From contig NZ_JANZXB010000001.1 in the NCBI RefSeq assembly GCF_025371035.1, positions 372,001-436,000 on the forward strand: DNA of 64,000 nucleotides. The letters run 5' to 3'. The notes under the pieces were generated by a model, which was given only the letters and a program-made list of their open reading frames with translations, was not told the origin of the DNA and did no database searches. Below, piece by piece: positions 8,135 to 17,442 of this stretch. Source of the stretch: Sphingomonas sp. LC-1 (lineage in GTDB: Bacteria; Pseudomonadota; Alphaproteobacteria; Sphingomonadales; Sphingomonadaceae). A program made the position numbers and the translations under genes. Numbering within the stretch: position 1 is the first letter of the stretch; each line of letters opens with the position of its first letter.

Positions 8135-10189
8135 TCAGCCCGAGCGCAACAACGCCACGCCCGCGTCCCGCTCGAACAGATAAAGTGCCGTCCGCGCTGC
8201 CTGGCCCCGCGGAGCCTCCAGCCCACCATCGCGGTCGATCAGCAAGCGTGCATCGTCCTGTGCGCATTGCATCAGATCGGCCATGTTTTCGGGCGTGGCG
8301 AGCCGGAACGCCATTTCCCCCGACTGCCGCGTACCGAGCAATTCGCCCGCCCCGCGCAACCGCAGATCCTCCTCGGCAATGCGGAAGCCGTCATTCGTCT
8401 CACGCATCAGGGCCAAGCGTGCCCGCGACGTCTCCGACAGATGCGAGCCGCGCAGCAACAGACACCGCGAAAGCCCCCCACCCCGCCCGACACGCCCGCG
8501 CAGCTGGTGCAACTGCGCCAGGCCGAAGCGGTCGGCATGTTCGATCACGATCAGGGTCGCGTTGGGCACGTCCACCCCCACCTCGATTACCGTCGTCGCA
8601 ACCAGCACGCCCAGGCGCCCGTCTGCAAACGCCTCCATGACGGCGTCCTTCTCGGCAGGCTTCATCTTGCCGTGGACCAGCCCCACCCGATCCCCAAACC
8701 GCGCGCGAAGGGTTTCGGCGCGCATCTCGGCGGCGGCGAGGTCGGACTTCTCGCTTTCCTCGACCAGCGGGCAGACCCAGTAAGCCTGACCGCCATCCGA
8801 CAAATGCCGGCCAAGCGCGTTGACCACCTCGTCCAGCCGGTCCTCGGACACGACGCGCGTCTCGATCGGCTGGCGACCGGGGGGCATCTCGTCCAGTCGG
8901 CTGACATCCATTTCGCCATAATTGGCCAGCGTCAGCGTGCGCGGGATCGGCGTTGCAGTCATCGCCAGCAGGTGCGGCGGTGCCTTACCTTTGGCGGACA
9001 GCATCATCCGCTGCGCCACGCCGAAGCGGTGCTGTTCGTCCACCACTACCAGCGCGAGATCGCGATAGGTCACGGTTTCCTGAAAGATCGCGTGGGTGCC
9101 GACCAGGATGTCGATCTCGCCTGCCGCCAGCGCCATCAGCGTGGCCTCGCGCGCCTTGCCCTTGTCGCGTCCGGTGAGCACCGCGATCTCGACCGGCAGC
9201 CCGGCGAGCGTCTTGCGGAGCGTCTCATAATGCTGGCGCGCGAGGATTTCGGTCGGGGCCAGCATCGCTGCTTGCGCCCCCGCCTCGACCGCGATCAGCA
9301 TCGCCATCGCCGCGACCAGCGTCTTGCCCGCACCCACATCGCCCTGGAGCAGCCGCAGCATCGGCGCGTCCTGCGCCAGATCGCCCTCGATCTCGCGCAC
9401 CGTCCGGCTCTGCGCGCCCGTCAGCGTGTAGGGCAGCTTGAGCATGTCGCGTAAGCGACCGTCGCCGTTCAACGCCCGCCCGCGCCGCTTGCGGGTGTCG
9501 GCGCGGACCAGCGTCATCGCTAGCTGGTTGGCGAAGACCTCGTCATAGCCCAGCCGCTCGCGCGCCTTCGCGTCGGCCGGATCGGCATGGATGCGGGCGA
9601 GCGCCTCCCTCCAGTCGGGCCAGCCGCGCTGCGCCTTCAGCCCCGGCTCGATCCATTCGGGCAGTTCGGGCGCGCGCTCCGCCGCCTGCATCGCGAGCGC
9701 GCCCAGCCGTCGGGAGGTGATCCCCTCCGACAGCGGATAGATCGCCTCGCGCTCGCGGAAATCCTCGGTGCTGTCGCCCAGGTCGGGATGGACGATCTGC
9801 AAATCCTGGCCGTAGAGGTCGAGGCGGCCCGACACGACCTTGGTCTCGCCGATCGGCAGCAGCTTCTTCACCCAGCCCGAATTGCCGCCGAAATAGACGA
9901 GCGCAACGCTGTTGCCCGCCGCATCCTCGGCGCGCACCCGTGTCGGCCCACGCGGGCTTGACGAAACGCGGTGCTCCTTCACGGTCAGCGGGATCGCGAT
10001 CACCCGCCCCGCGTCCGACACCATCAGTTCCTCGCGGGGAAAGCGGTCGATATGCCCGGTCGGCAAATGAAAGGCGACATCGACCACGCGCGCGATGCGC
10101 AGGCGTTCGAGCGGCTTGGCGAGACCGGGCCCGACGCCTTTCAGCGACGTGACCTCGGCGAACAGCGGATTGAGGATATCGGGACGCAT
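8135..10189 (-). CDS. recG: ATP-dependent DNA helicase RecG
   Basis: A 684-residue superfamily 2 helicase that regresses stalled replication forks and processes branched DNA. The N-terminal wedge/OB domain (about 55-160) precedes helicase motifs: Walker A GDVGAGKTLVA near residue 285, the Walker B box VVDEQHRFG, and the C-terminal TTVIEVGVDVPNA and QLRGRVGRG motifs. Length is normal for alphaproteobacteria. It is divergent from sdhE and mfd, a gene order repeated in many alphaproteobacteria. Confidence 0.97.
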   Translation of the reverse strand: MRPDILNPLFAEVTSLKGVGPGLAKPLERLRIARVVDVAFHLPTGHIDRFPREELMVSDAGRVIAIPLTVKEHRVSSSPRGPTRVRAEDAAGNSVALVYFGGNSGWVKKLLPIGETKVVSGRLDLYGQDLQIVHPDLGDSTEDFREREAIYPLSEGITSRRLGALAMQAAERAPELPEWIEPGLKAQRGWPDWREALARIHADPADAKARERLGYDEVFANQLAMTLVRADTRKRRGRALNGDGRLRDMLKLPYTLTGAQSRTVREIEGDLAQDAPMLRLLQGDVGAGKTLVAAMAMLIAVEAGAQAAMLAPTEILARQHYETLRKTLAGLPVEIAVLTGRDKGKAREATLMALAAGEIDILVGTHAIFQETVTYRDLALVVVDEQHRFGVAQRMMLSAKGKAPPHLLAMTATPIPRTLTLANYGEMDVSRLDEMPPGRQPIETRVVSEDRLDEVVNALGRHLSDGGQAYWVCPLVEESEKSDLAAAEMRAETLRARFGDRVGLVHGKMKPAEKDAVMEAFADGRLGVLVATTVIEVGVDVPNATLIVIEHADRFGLAQLHQLRGRVGRGGGLSRCLLLRGSHLSETSRARLALMRETNDGFRIAEEDLRLRGAGELLGTRQSGEMAFRLATPENMADLMQCAQDDARLLIDRDGGLEAPRGQAARTALYLFERDAGVALLRSG

Positions 10190-10267
10190 GACTAGATGGG
10201 TCTGTATAGCCTCTGCTTCGCGCGCCGCCAGAGCGTGCGGAGCCTATTCTCGTTGGATCGGAATCCC

Positions 10268-10534
10268 ATGGACCACGAAACCCGTATCAAGCGCCTTCGC
10301 TTCCGCGCATGGCATCGCGGCACCAAGGAAGCCGATCTGATGATCGGCGGCTTCTTCGATGCGCATCACGAAACGCTCAGCCCCGAAGAGCTCGACTGGT
10401 TCGAGGCGCTGCTGGAGGAACAGGATGTAGACATCATGGCCTGGGCCATCGGGACGCAGCCCTGCCCGCCGCAATGGGACGGCCCGGTGATGCAGCGGAT
10501 GCGCGCGCTGAATTTCGTACCGATCGCCCGGTAA
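10268..10534 (+). CDS. sdhE: FAD assembly factor SdhE (succinate dehydrogenase assembly factor 2)
   Basis: An 88-residue protein of the Sdh5/YgfY family, which helps attach FAD covalently to the succinate dehydrogenase flavoprotein. The family signature RGxxE is present as RGTKEAD near residue 16-22, followed by the acidic helical region SPEELDWFEALLEEQD. The start at 10268 is preferred over an upstream in-frame one at 10196, which would add 24 residues not typical of the family. It lies between the divergent recG and the co-directional mfd. Confidence 0.93.
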   Translation: MDHETRIKRLRFRAWHRGTKEADLMIGGFFDAHHETLSPEELDWFEALLEEQDVDIMAWAIGTQPCPPQWDGPVMQRMRALNFVPIAR

Positions 10535-10537
10535 CAT

Positions 10538-10613
10538 CGTCGCCCCAGCACAGGCTGGGGCCTTTGGCGGCTGTTCTTCCCTTGCCGCACGAGATCCCGG
10601 CCTTCGCCGGGAT
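10538..10613. repeat. Class D plus class C palindromic repeats between sdhE and mfd
   Basis: A class D unit at 10538-10569 (hairpin GCCCCAGC..GCTGGGGC) is followed by a class C hairpin at 10594-10613 (ATCCCGGC-CTTC-GCCGGGAT). Close relatives of the class D unit flank the GIY-YIG gene at 51761 and 52099. They occupy most of the 146-base sdhE-mfd gap. Confidence 0.75.
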
Positions 10614-10680
10614 GACGGATGAAGGGGAAATTTCCCGCGACACGCGTTTGGCCCTCCGCTTTCCCCAGCTTCGGAACCCC

Positions 10681-13600
10681 ATGCCCGATATCAAGACGAT
10701 CCTGACCGCCAAGAGCCCGCTGACCCTGTCGGGCGTTCCGGCGGGGTTCCTGCCGGTGCTGCTGGCCGACCTGTCGCGCGCCGCGACGACCCGCGCGGTC
10801 TTCATCTGCGCCGACGAAGCGCAGATGCGCGAGCTGGCCTCGACCGCGACCTATTTCGCGCCCGAGCTGGAAATCTTGCAGATTCCGGCCTGGGACTGCC
10901 TGCCCTATGACCGCGCCTCGCCCACCCTGCGCGTCATGGCGGAGCGGATCGCGGGGCTGCACCGACTCCAGGCCAAGCCGAAGACGCCGCAGCTGGTGCT
11001 GACCACTGCCAATGCCGTGACCCAGCGCGTATTGACGCCGTTCCGCATCCGCCAGCTGGTCGCCCGCCTGGCGCCCGGCGAGCGGATCGGGCTGGAGAAG
11101 CTGTCCGCGCTACTCCTGGCGAACGGCTATGTCCGTACCGAGACGGTCCATGACCAGGGTGAGTTCGCGGTGCGCGGCGGCCTGGTCGATCTGTTCCCCA
11201 GCGGCGAGGAACAGGCGCTGCGGCTCGACTTTTTCGGCGATGAGATCGAGAGCGTCCGCACCTTCGACCCCGCCGACCAGCGGACTACGGGGCGGATCGA
11301 GGGCTTCACGCTGCTCCCCGCCTCCGAAGCGCTGCTCGACGAGGAATCGATCAAGCGGTTCCGTACCCGCTATCGCGAGACCTTCGGCGCGACCGCGACC
11401 GGCGACCCGCTCTATCAGGCGGTGTCCGAGGGGCGGCGCATGGCGGGCATGGAGCATTGGCTGCCGCTGTTCGAGGAGAAGCTGTCAACGCTGTTCGACC
11501 ATCTCGGCGATGGTGCGGTCGTCGTGCGCGACAATGGCGTTGCGGCGGCGGCGAGCGGCCGGTTCGACGCGATTGCCGACTATTATGAGAACCGCAAACG
11601 CGCCGAAGCCGCGCAGCCGGGCAGCTTCCGCCCGCTGCCCGCCAAGGCGCTCTACCTGACGAACAAGGAATGGGAGGCTGGGTTGGAGGCGGCGACCGCG
11701 CACCTCGTCTCGCCCTTCCACGAGCCGGGAAGCGCCATCGTCCTCGATTTCGAGGTGGACGGCGCGCGCGACTTCGCCCCCGAACGCGCGGCCCATGCCA
11801 ATATCTATGAGGCGGTGGTCGATCATGTCGAGGCGCTGCGCAAGGAGGGCCGCAAGCCCGTCCTCGCCAGCTATTCCAACGGCGCGCGCGAGCGGCTCGG
11901 TAGCCTGCTGAAGGATCACGGGCTGAAGGGGGCTAAGGCCGCCGACACCTGGCAGGAAGCGCTGGGCATCGCCGATACGGCGAAGAGCTTCGGCGTGGCG
12001 CTGGTCGTCCTGCCGCTCGACCATGGCTTTACCGCACCGGGCATCGCGGTGCTGACCGAGCAGGACATGCTGGGCGACCGGCTGGTCCGGCGGCAGAAAA
12101 GGCGCAAGTCGGCCGATGCCTTCCTGGCCGAACTGGCGACCCTCTCGCCCGGCGATCTGGTGGTGCATTCGGATCACGGCATCGGCCGCTATGAGGGGCT
12201 GACCTCGATCCCCGTGGGCAAGAGCCCGCATGACTGCGTCGCGCTGTCCTATGCGGGCGGCGACAAGCTGTACGTGCCGGTCGAGAATCTCGAAGTCCTG
12301 ACCCGCTACGGCTCAGGCGAGGACGCCGCGACGCTCGACCGTCTCGGCGGCGAGGCGTGGCAGCGGCGCAAGTCGAAGATGAAGGAGCGCATCCGCGAGA
12401 TCGCGGGTGAACTGATCGCCACCGCCGCCGAACGCGCGCTGCGCCCCGGCGAGGTGGCCGAGCCCGACAGCGCAGGGTATCCGGCGTTTGTCGACCGTTT
12501 CCCCTATGAGGAAACCGACGATCAGGACCGGGCGATCGACGATGTGCTGGGCGACCTGATTGCGGGCAAGCCGATGGACCGGCTGATCGTCGGCGATGTC
12601 GGCTTCGGCAAGACCGAGGTCGCGCTGCGCGCCGCCTTCGTCGCGGCGATGGCGGGAATGCAGGTGGCGGTGGTCTGTCCGACCACGCTGCTCGCGCGCC
12701 AGCATTACAACAACTTCGTCGCCCGGTTCGAGGGTTTCCCGATCAAGATCGGCCGCCTCTCCCGCCTCGTCACCGCGACCGAAGCCAAGAAGGTCAAGGA
12801 CGGCGCGGCCTCGGGCGATATCGATATCGTCGTCGGCACCCATGCGCTGCTGGCGAAGAATGTCGAGTTCAAGCGGCTCGGCCTCGTCATCGTGGACGAG
12901 GAACAGCGGTTCGGCGTGACCCACAAGGAACGGCTGAAGGCGCTGAAGGCCGATGTCCATATGCTGACGCTGACCGCCACGCCGATCCCGCGCACGCTGC
13001 AAATGGCGATGTCGGGCCTGCGCGAGCTGTCGGTGATCCAGACGCCGCCGGTCGACCGCCTGGCGGTGCGCACCTATGTCATGCCCTGGGATCCGGTGGT
13101 GCTGCGCGAGGCTCTCTTGCGCGAACATTATCGCGGCGGGCAGAGCTTCCTCGTCACCCCGCGCGTCGCCGATCTGCCGGATATTGAGGAATATCTGCGC
13201 AAGGAGGTGCCCGAAGTCCGCTATGTCGTCGCACACGGCCAGATGTCGGCCACCGAGGTCGAAGAGCGCATGTCGGCCTTCTACGACCGGAAGTTCGAGG
13301 TGCTGGTCTCGACCACCATCATCGAAAGCGGCATCGACATCCCGTCCGCCAACACGATGATCGTCAACCGCGCCGACCGCTTCGGCCTGGCTCAGCTCTA
13401 CCAGCTGCGCGGGCGGGTCGGCCGATCGAAGACGCGCGCCTATGCCTATATGGTGACGCCGCCAGAGCGGATGATGACCGAGGCGGCGGAGAAGCGGTTG
13501 AAGGTGCTGTCCGACCTGGATTCGCTGGGCGCGGGCTTCCAGCTGGCCAGCCACGACCTGGATATTCGCGGCGCGGGCAATCTGCTCGGCGACGAACAGT

Positions 13601-14148
13601 CGGGGCATATCAAGGAGGTCGGTTACGAACTCTACCAGTCGATGCTGGAAGAGGCGATCCTGGAGGCCAAGGCGGGTGGCGCGTTCGAGAAGAAGCGCGA
13701 CTTCTCGCCTCAGATCACCGTCGATGCACCGATCCTTATCCCCGACGATTACGTCCCGGACCTCGACCTGCGCATGGGGCTGTATCGCCGCCTCAACGAC
13801 CTGGAAAAGCACAGGGAAGTCGAGGAATTCGCCGCCGAGATGATCGACCGCTTCGGCCCGCTGCCCGAGGCGACCGACAATCTCATCCAGGTCATCAAGA
13901 TCAAGCTGAACGCCAAAACGGCCTGCATCGCCAAGATGGACGTCGGCCCGCGCGGCGTGCTGATCGCCTTCCACGACAACCGGCCGCCCAATGTCGATGG
14001 GCTGTTCGCCTATGTCGAGCGGCTGGGTGAGCTGGCGAAACTGCGCCCCGATGGCAAGCTGGTGCTCAACCGCGCCTGGCCGGATGCCAAGGCGCGGCTA
14101 CACGGGGCGTTGCAACTGTCGAAGGGACTGGCGAAAGCGGCCGGTTGA
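10681..14148 (+). CDS. mfd: Transcription-repair coupling factor Mfd
   Basis: A 1155-residue protein that removes RNA polymerase stalled at DNA lesions and recruits UvrA. The ATG at 10681 begins a normal Mfd N-terminus; a longer open frame upstream runs through the repeat region and is not protein-like. Domains in order: UvrB-homology module (about 10-350), the CarD-like polymerase-interaction domain near 485-550 (SPGDLVVHSDHGIGRYEGL), a RecG-like translocase with Walker A GDVGFGKTEVA near residue 638 and VDEEQRFGV, TTIIESGIDIPSAN, then the C-terminal TRCF domain (about 1000-1100). Confidence 0.97.
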   Translation: MPDIKTILTAKSPLTLSGVPAGFLPVLLADLSRAATTRAVFICADEAQMRELASTATYFAPELEILQIPAWDCLPYDRASPTLRVMAERIAGLHRLQAKPKTPQLVLTTANAVTQRVLTPFRIRQLVARLAPGERIGLEKLSALLLANGYVRTETVHDQGEFAVRGGLVDLFPSGEEQALRLDFFGDEIESVRTFDPADQRTTGRIEGFTLLPASEALLDEESIKRFRTRYRETFGATATGDPLYQAVSEGRRMAGMEHWLPLFEEKLSTLFDHLGDGAVVVRDNGVAAAASGRFDAIADYYENRKRAEAAQPGSFRPLPAKALYLTNKEWEAGLEAATAHLVSPFHEPGSAIVLDFEVDGARDFAPERAAHANIYEAVVDHVEALRKEGRKPVLASYSNGARERLGSLLKDHGLKGAKAADTWQEALGIADTAKSFGVALVVLPLDHGFTAPGIAVLTEQDMLGDRLVRRQKRRKSADAFLAELATLSPGDLVVHSDHGIGRYEGLTSIPVGKSPHDCVALSYAGGDKLYVPVENLEVLTRYGSGEDAATLDRLGGEAWQRRKSKMKERIREIAGELIATAAERALRPGEVAEPDSAGYPAFVDRFPYEETDDQDRAIDDVLGDLIAGKPMDRLIVGDVGFGKTEVALRAAFVAAMAGMQVAVVCPTTLLARQHYNNFVARFEGFPIKIGRLSRLVTATEAKKVKDGAASGDIDIVVGTHALLAKNVEFKRLGLVIVDEEQRFGVTHKERLKALKADVHMLTLTATPIPRTLQMAMSGLRELSVIQTPPVDRLAVRTYVMPWDPVVLREALLREHYRGGQSFLVTPRVADLPDIEEYLRKEVPEVRYVVAHGQMSATEVEERMSAFYDRKFEVLVSTTIIESGIDIPSANTMIVNRADRFGLAQLYQLRGRVGRSKTRAYAYMVTPPERMMTEAAEKRLKVLSDLDSLGAGFQLASHDLDIRGAGNLLGDEQSGHIKEVGYELYQSMLEEAILEAKAGGAFEKKRDFSPQITVDAPILIPDDYVPDLDLRMGLYRRLNDLEKHREVEEFAAEMIDRFGPLPEATDNLIQVIKIKLNAKTACIAKMDVGPRGVLIAFHDNRPPNVDGLFAYVERLGELAKLRPDGKLVLNRAWPDAKARLHGALQLSKGLAKAAG

Positions 14149-14154
14149 TGACGC

Positions 14155-14182
14155 ATTCCTCCCCGTTTCGACGGGGAGGAAT
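14155..14182. terminator. Perfect 12-bp hairpin between convergent mfd and NTF2-like genes
   Basis: Arms ATTCCTCCCCGT (14155-14166) and its exact complement (14171-14182) enclose a stable TTCG tetraloop, starting 6 bases after the mfd stop. It probably ends transcription from both sides. The CCTCCCC/GGGGAGG arm also resembles the ends of class A repeats. Confidence 0.7.
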
Positions 14183-14189
14183 AAATGGG

Positions 14190-14618
14190 TCAGCTGCTAT
14201 GGTCGGCCACGATCTTCCACCCATCGGCGCGACGTTCGAAGACCAAGGTCGTCATCCCGCTTTCCGCTTCCGCGCCGCCAGACAAATTCCATCGCGCGAA
14301 CAGGATGCGGCGGTCGCCGATCGGCTTCAGGTCGAGAAAATCGAAGCGCAGAGTCCCGCGGCTATTTCCCGATCCGGTGAAGCTGCGGCGGTAATTGTCC
14401 GCGATGGCGGCCTTGCCCCGGATCAGGTCGCGCTTGCCGACGAAGATGGCGTCCGGGGCGTAGATGGCCACGAAGCGGTTCAGATCGCCGGCATTCCACC
14501 CGGCCGCACTGGCCAGCATCGCGGCGCGAATGCCCGCCGCCGCCGGATCGCTGGCGGGGGCCGCCTGCACCACGCCCGGCATCAGCGCCAGGGCCGCCAT
14601 CACCGTCATACCGCGCAT
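14190..14618 (-). CDS. Secreted NTF2-like (SnoaL/DUF4440-type) protein
   Basis: A 142-residue protein with a signal peptide (about residues 1-19, cleavage after VQAA). The rest is an NTF2-like cone fold: a helix with GWNAGDLNRFVAIYAPDAIFVGK, then DLIRGKAAIADNYRRSF and the paired strands ending in FERRADGWKIVADHSS. This matches the DUF4440/SgcJ group, small ligand-binding or unassigned enzymes. Its start overlaps the end of the EAL gene by 13 bases, so the two are probably translationally coupled, but no functional link is known. Confidence 0.8.
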   Translation of the reverse strand: MRGMTVMAALALMPGVVQAAPASDPAAAGIRAAMLASAAGWNAGDLNRFVAIYAPDAIFVGKRDLIRGKAAIADNYRRSFTGSGNSRGTLRFDFLDLKPIGDRRILFARWNLSGGAEAESGMTTLVFERRADGWKIVADHSS

Positions 14619-16315
14619 TTCACCTCCTCCTCGACCATTGCACGCAGCGCGTCTTCATCGAGCGGGGCAGCACGCAGGAACCCTTGATAGGTCTGGCAAC
14701 CCAGTCGCCCCAGAAGCTGCGCCTGGTCATGGGTCTCCACCCCTTCGGCGATGATCGCCATGCCCAGCCGTGCCGCGATCCGGATGATCCCGCGCACCAC
14801 AACCCGGCTGCGGGGTGCCCCATCGACCTCGGCCACCAGTGACCGGTCGAGCTTGATCGCGTCGATCGGCAGGCTGGTCAGATAGGCAAGACTGGAATAG
14901 CCGGTGCCGAAATCGTCGATTGCGATCCGCACCCCGGCCTCGCGCAAGCTTTCCAACACCACAGCCGCCCGGTCCAGTTCGTGGATCAACCCCGTCTCGG
15001 TGATTTCGGCGGTCAGGCGGTCGATTGGAAAGCCGCTGTCGGCCACCCGGTCGAGGAACAGCCGCGCGAAACCTGCCCGTGCCACATCGGCGGCGGTGAT
15101 GTTGATCGACAGCCGGAGATGCGCCAGGGCGAGCGGCCATTTCGCCGCCTTTCGCAGCGCCATCAGCTGGATATGGTCCGACAGCGCCAGGCCCAGATCG
15201 GCCCGCTCCGCCGCCGCGAACAGAGGATCCGCCCCCAGGGGCCCCAGCGTGGGGTGCCGCCAGCGCGCCAGCGCCTCGACACCCGAGATCAGGCCGGTGG
15301 CGATCGCCACCTGAGGCTGGAACAGGATGTCGATCTCACCGCGCTCGATCGCATGGTGGAGATCGGCGGCCAGCACGTCGAGCGGGGCGACATCGCCCGG
15401 ATGCGCGAATCGTAGCATCGATCCGTCGCTGGCCCGCGCCCGCGACAGCGCCTCGCCCGCCCGCGCGAGCAGCGTGGCGGGGTCCTCCCCCGTCCGGTCC
15501 GTCGCCAGCCCCAGCCGGACGCCCAATCGGATGGGCACAGCCCCGGCCTGGAACGGCGTGCCGAGCAACGCCTCCACCATCTCCGCCACGGCGCGGGCCC
15601 GGTCTTCCTCGATCACGCCCGCCAAGATGAATTCCGCCCCGCCCGAACGCGCGACGATCGCCCGGTCGCCAAAGGCTTCCTCGGCGGCCGCCTGCATCCG
15701 CGCCTCGACCCCGCGCAGCAGCATGTTGCCCGCCGGGCGGCCATGCGCAGCGTTGATCAGGTCCAGCCGCGACAGCGACACGATGATGGCGACGCATGGA
15801 TCGCCCCGTTCGATCGTGTCGGCGATCCAGCGATGGACCTCACCCACCTCGCCATCCGCATGGCTGCGCCGCCGCCGCACGTCCAGCGTCCGACGGGCAT
15901 GACGCTCGGCCAGTTTCAGCGAGGCGTGGATCATCGCCTCATCCGCATCGGGTGCCAGGACATGGGTGGCACCCGCCGAGAGAAAGGCGTCCAGCGTCTC
16001 GTGCCCCGTATCGGGCACCACGGCCAGCATGGCGGCGCCCGTCGCGGCGATCACCGCGCCCAACGCCTGCGCCGCGCGCAGCCCCGTATCGCCCGGTCCG
16101 CGCGCATCGATCAGAGCGACCCGCGCCTCGCTCGCCAAAAACGATTGTACCAGCGTATCGCCGGCTGGGGCGCCGCCGTCGCCCGGCGCCATCGACCAGA
16201 TGGCCCAACCTGCACGGATGATCGCTTCGTCCAGCATGGCAGGGTGATGGAACGAAAGCGCGAAGACCGCCGTTCCCCTGCTGTGGGCGTCAAAACCGAA
16301 TTCATCCTGCGTCAT
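14606..16315 (-). CDS. EAL-domain c-di-GMP phosphodiesterase with degenerate GGDEF and receiver-like N-terminus
   Basis: A 569-residue cytoplasmic protein. An N-terminal region (about 15-150) with ALIDARGPGDTG and VLAPDADEAMI looks like a degenerate receiver fold. The GGDEF domain (about 165-310) has SGGAEF near residue 222 instead of GGDEF, so cyclase activity is unlikely. The EAL domain (about 325-565) looks intact: EALARW near 344, SINIT, EITETGL, DDFGTGYSS near 465, KLDRSLV and EGVET. It should hydrolyse c-di-GMP to pGpG. The degenerate GGDEF may bind GTP and tune EAL activity, as in other hybrid proteins. There are no membrane segments. It is divergent from moaA. Confidence 0.9.
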   Translation of the reverse strand: MTQDEFGFDAHSRGTAVFALSFHHPAMLDEAIIRAGWAIWSMAPGDGGAPAGDTLVQSFLASEARVALIDARGPGDTGLRAAQALGAVIAATGAAMLAVVPDTGHETLDAFLSAGATHVLAPDADEAMIHASLKLAERHARRTLDVRRRRSHADGEVGEVHRWIADTIERGDPCVAIIVSLSRLDLINAAHGRPAGNMLLRGVEARMQAAAEEAFGDRAIVARSGGAEFILAGVIEEDRARAVAEMVEALLGTPFQAGAVPIRLGVRLGLATDRTGEDPATLLARAGEALSRARASDGSMLRFAHPGDVAPLDVLAADLHHAIERGEIDILFQPQVAIATGLISGVEALARWRHPTLGPLGADPLFAAAERADLGLALSDHIQLMALRKAAKWPLALAHLRLSINITAADVARAGFARLFLDRVADSGFPIDRLTAEITETGLIHELDRAAVVLESLREAGVRIAIDDFGTGYSSLAYLTSLPIDAIKLDRSLVAEVDGAPRSRVVVRGIIRIAARLGMAIIAEGVETHDQAQLLGRLGCQTYQGFLRAAPLDEDALRAMVEEEVKCAV

Positions 16316-16392
16316 GGGCGCACCCTATCCACCGACTGGGACAAGACCAATGGCAATCCGCCTTGCCCGCGTCCCGCCATGGGGCTAACTCC

Positions 16393-17442
16393 ATGACGAT
16401 GGGCTACGCCACTTCCTCGACCGTTGCATTGCCGACCGATCGGCGCACGGCCGGGGATTCGCTGATCGATCAGCATGGCCGCGCGATCCGCTACTTGCGG
16501 ATTTCGGTAACCGATCGCTGCGATCTGCGCTGCCGCTATTGCATGGCGGAGCAGATGACCTTCCTTCCGCGTGCCAAGCTGCTCAGCCTGGACGAAATCG
16601 CGATCATCGCCGAGCGGTTCATCGCGCGCGGCGTGACGCGAATCCGCCTGTCGGGCGGCGAGCCGCTGGTCCGGCGCGACGTGGCCGAACTGGTTCGCCG
16701 ACTGGGCAGCCATGTCGGGCACGGTCTCGACGAACTGACGATGACGACCAACGCAACCCGGCTGGCCGACCATGCCACCACGATGGTCGATGCCGGCATC
16801 CGGCGGATCAATGTCAGCCTGGACAGCCGCGATCCCGAACGCTTTCGCTACATCACCCGGCATGGCGACGTGAACCAGGTGATCCACGGCATCCTGACCG
16901 CGCGCGATGCGGGGCTGGCGATCAAGATCAACATGGTTGCGCTGAAGGGGCTGAACGAGGACGAGATCGGCACCATGCTCGACTGGTGCGTGGCCGAGGG
17001 GCTGGACCTGTCGCTGATCGAGACGATGCCACTGGGCGCGATCGATGAGGATCGGGTCGACCGTTTCCTGCCGCTGACCCAGGTGTTCGAACAGCTTGCC
17101 GCCCGCTTCCCGCTGGTCCGCGCGGGACATCGGACCGGCGGTCCGGCCCGTTACTGGCAGGTTGAGGGAACCGGTACCCGGCTGGGCCTCATCTCGCCGC
17201 TGACCGCGAATTTTTGTGACGGCTGCAATCGGGTGAGGCTGACGACCGAAGGCAAATTATATATGTGTCTGGGTCATGAGGATCAGGTGGATTTGAAAGC
17301 CGCGTTGCGCGACGGCGGGGTCATAGGGCTGGACGTCGCGATCGACGCGGGGCTGGCCGCCAAGCCCGCACGGCACGATTTCCGTATCGAGGCGGGATCG
17401 GCCCCGGCGGTATCGCGTCATATGAGCGTGACCGGCGGATGA
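16393..17442 (+). CDS. moaA: GTP 3',8-cyclase MoaA (molybdenum cofactor biosynthesis)
   Basis: A 349-residue radical SAM enzyme that converts GTP to the cyclic intermediate on the way to cyclic pyranopterin monophosphate. The first 4Fe-4S cluster motif is Cys43-x3-Cys47-x2-Cys50 (CDLRCRYC); the C-terminal cluster uses Cys275, Cys278 and Cys292 (FCDGCNRVRLT..MCLG). It ends with the Gly-Gly that is important in MoaA. ATG 16393 is chosen from several in-frame starts as nearest the family's N-terminus. Its stop overlaps the nadK start by 4 bases. The other moa genes are not in the window. Confidence 0.96.
   Translation: MTMGYATSSTVALPTDRRTAGDSLIDQHGRAIRYLRISVTDRCDLRCRYCMAEQMTFLPRAKLLSLDEIAIIAERFIARGVTRIRLSGGEPLVRRDVAELVRRLGSHVGHGLDELTMTTNATRLADHATTMVDAGIRRINVSLDSRDPERFRYITRHGDVNQVIHGILTARDAGLAIKINMVALKGLNEDEIGTMLDWCVAEGLDLSLIETMPLGAIDEDRVDRFLPLTQVFEQLAARFPLVRAGHRTGGPARYWQVEGTGTRLGLISPLTANFCDGCNRVRLTTEGKLYMCLGHEDQVDLKAALRDGGVIGLDVAIDAGLAAKPARHDFRIEAGSAPAVSRHMSVTGG

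Noticed and set aside
12313-13974. 553-residue minus-strand frame opposite mfd
   Set aside because: Shadow of mfd; no family motifs.
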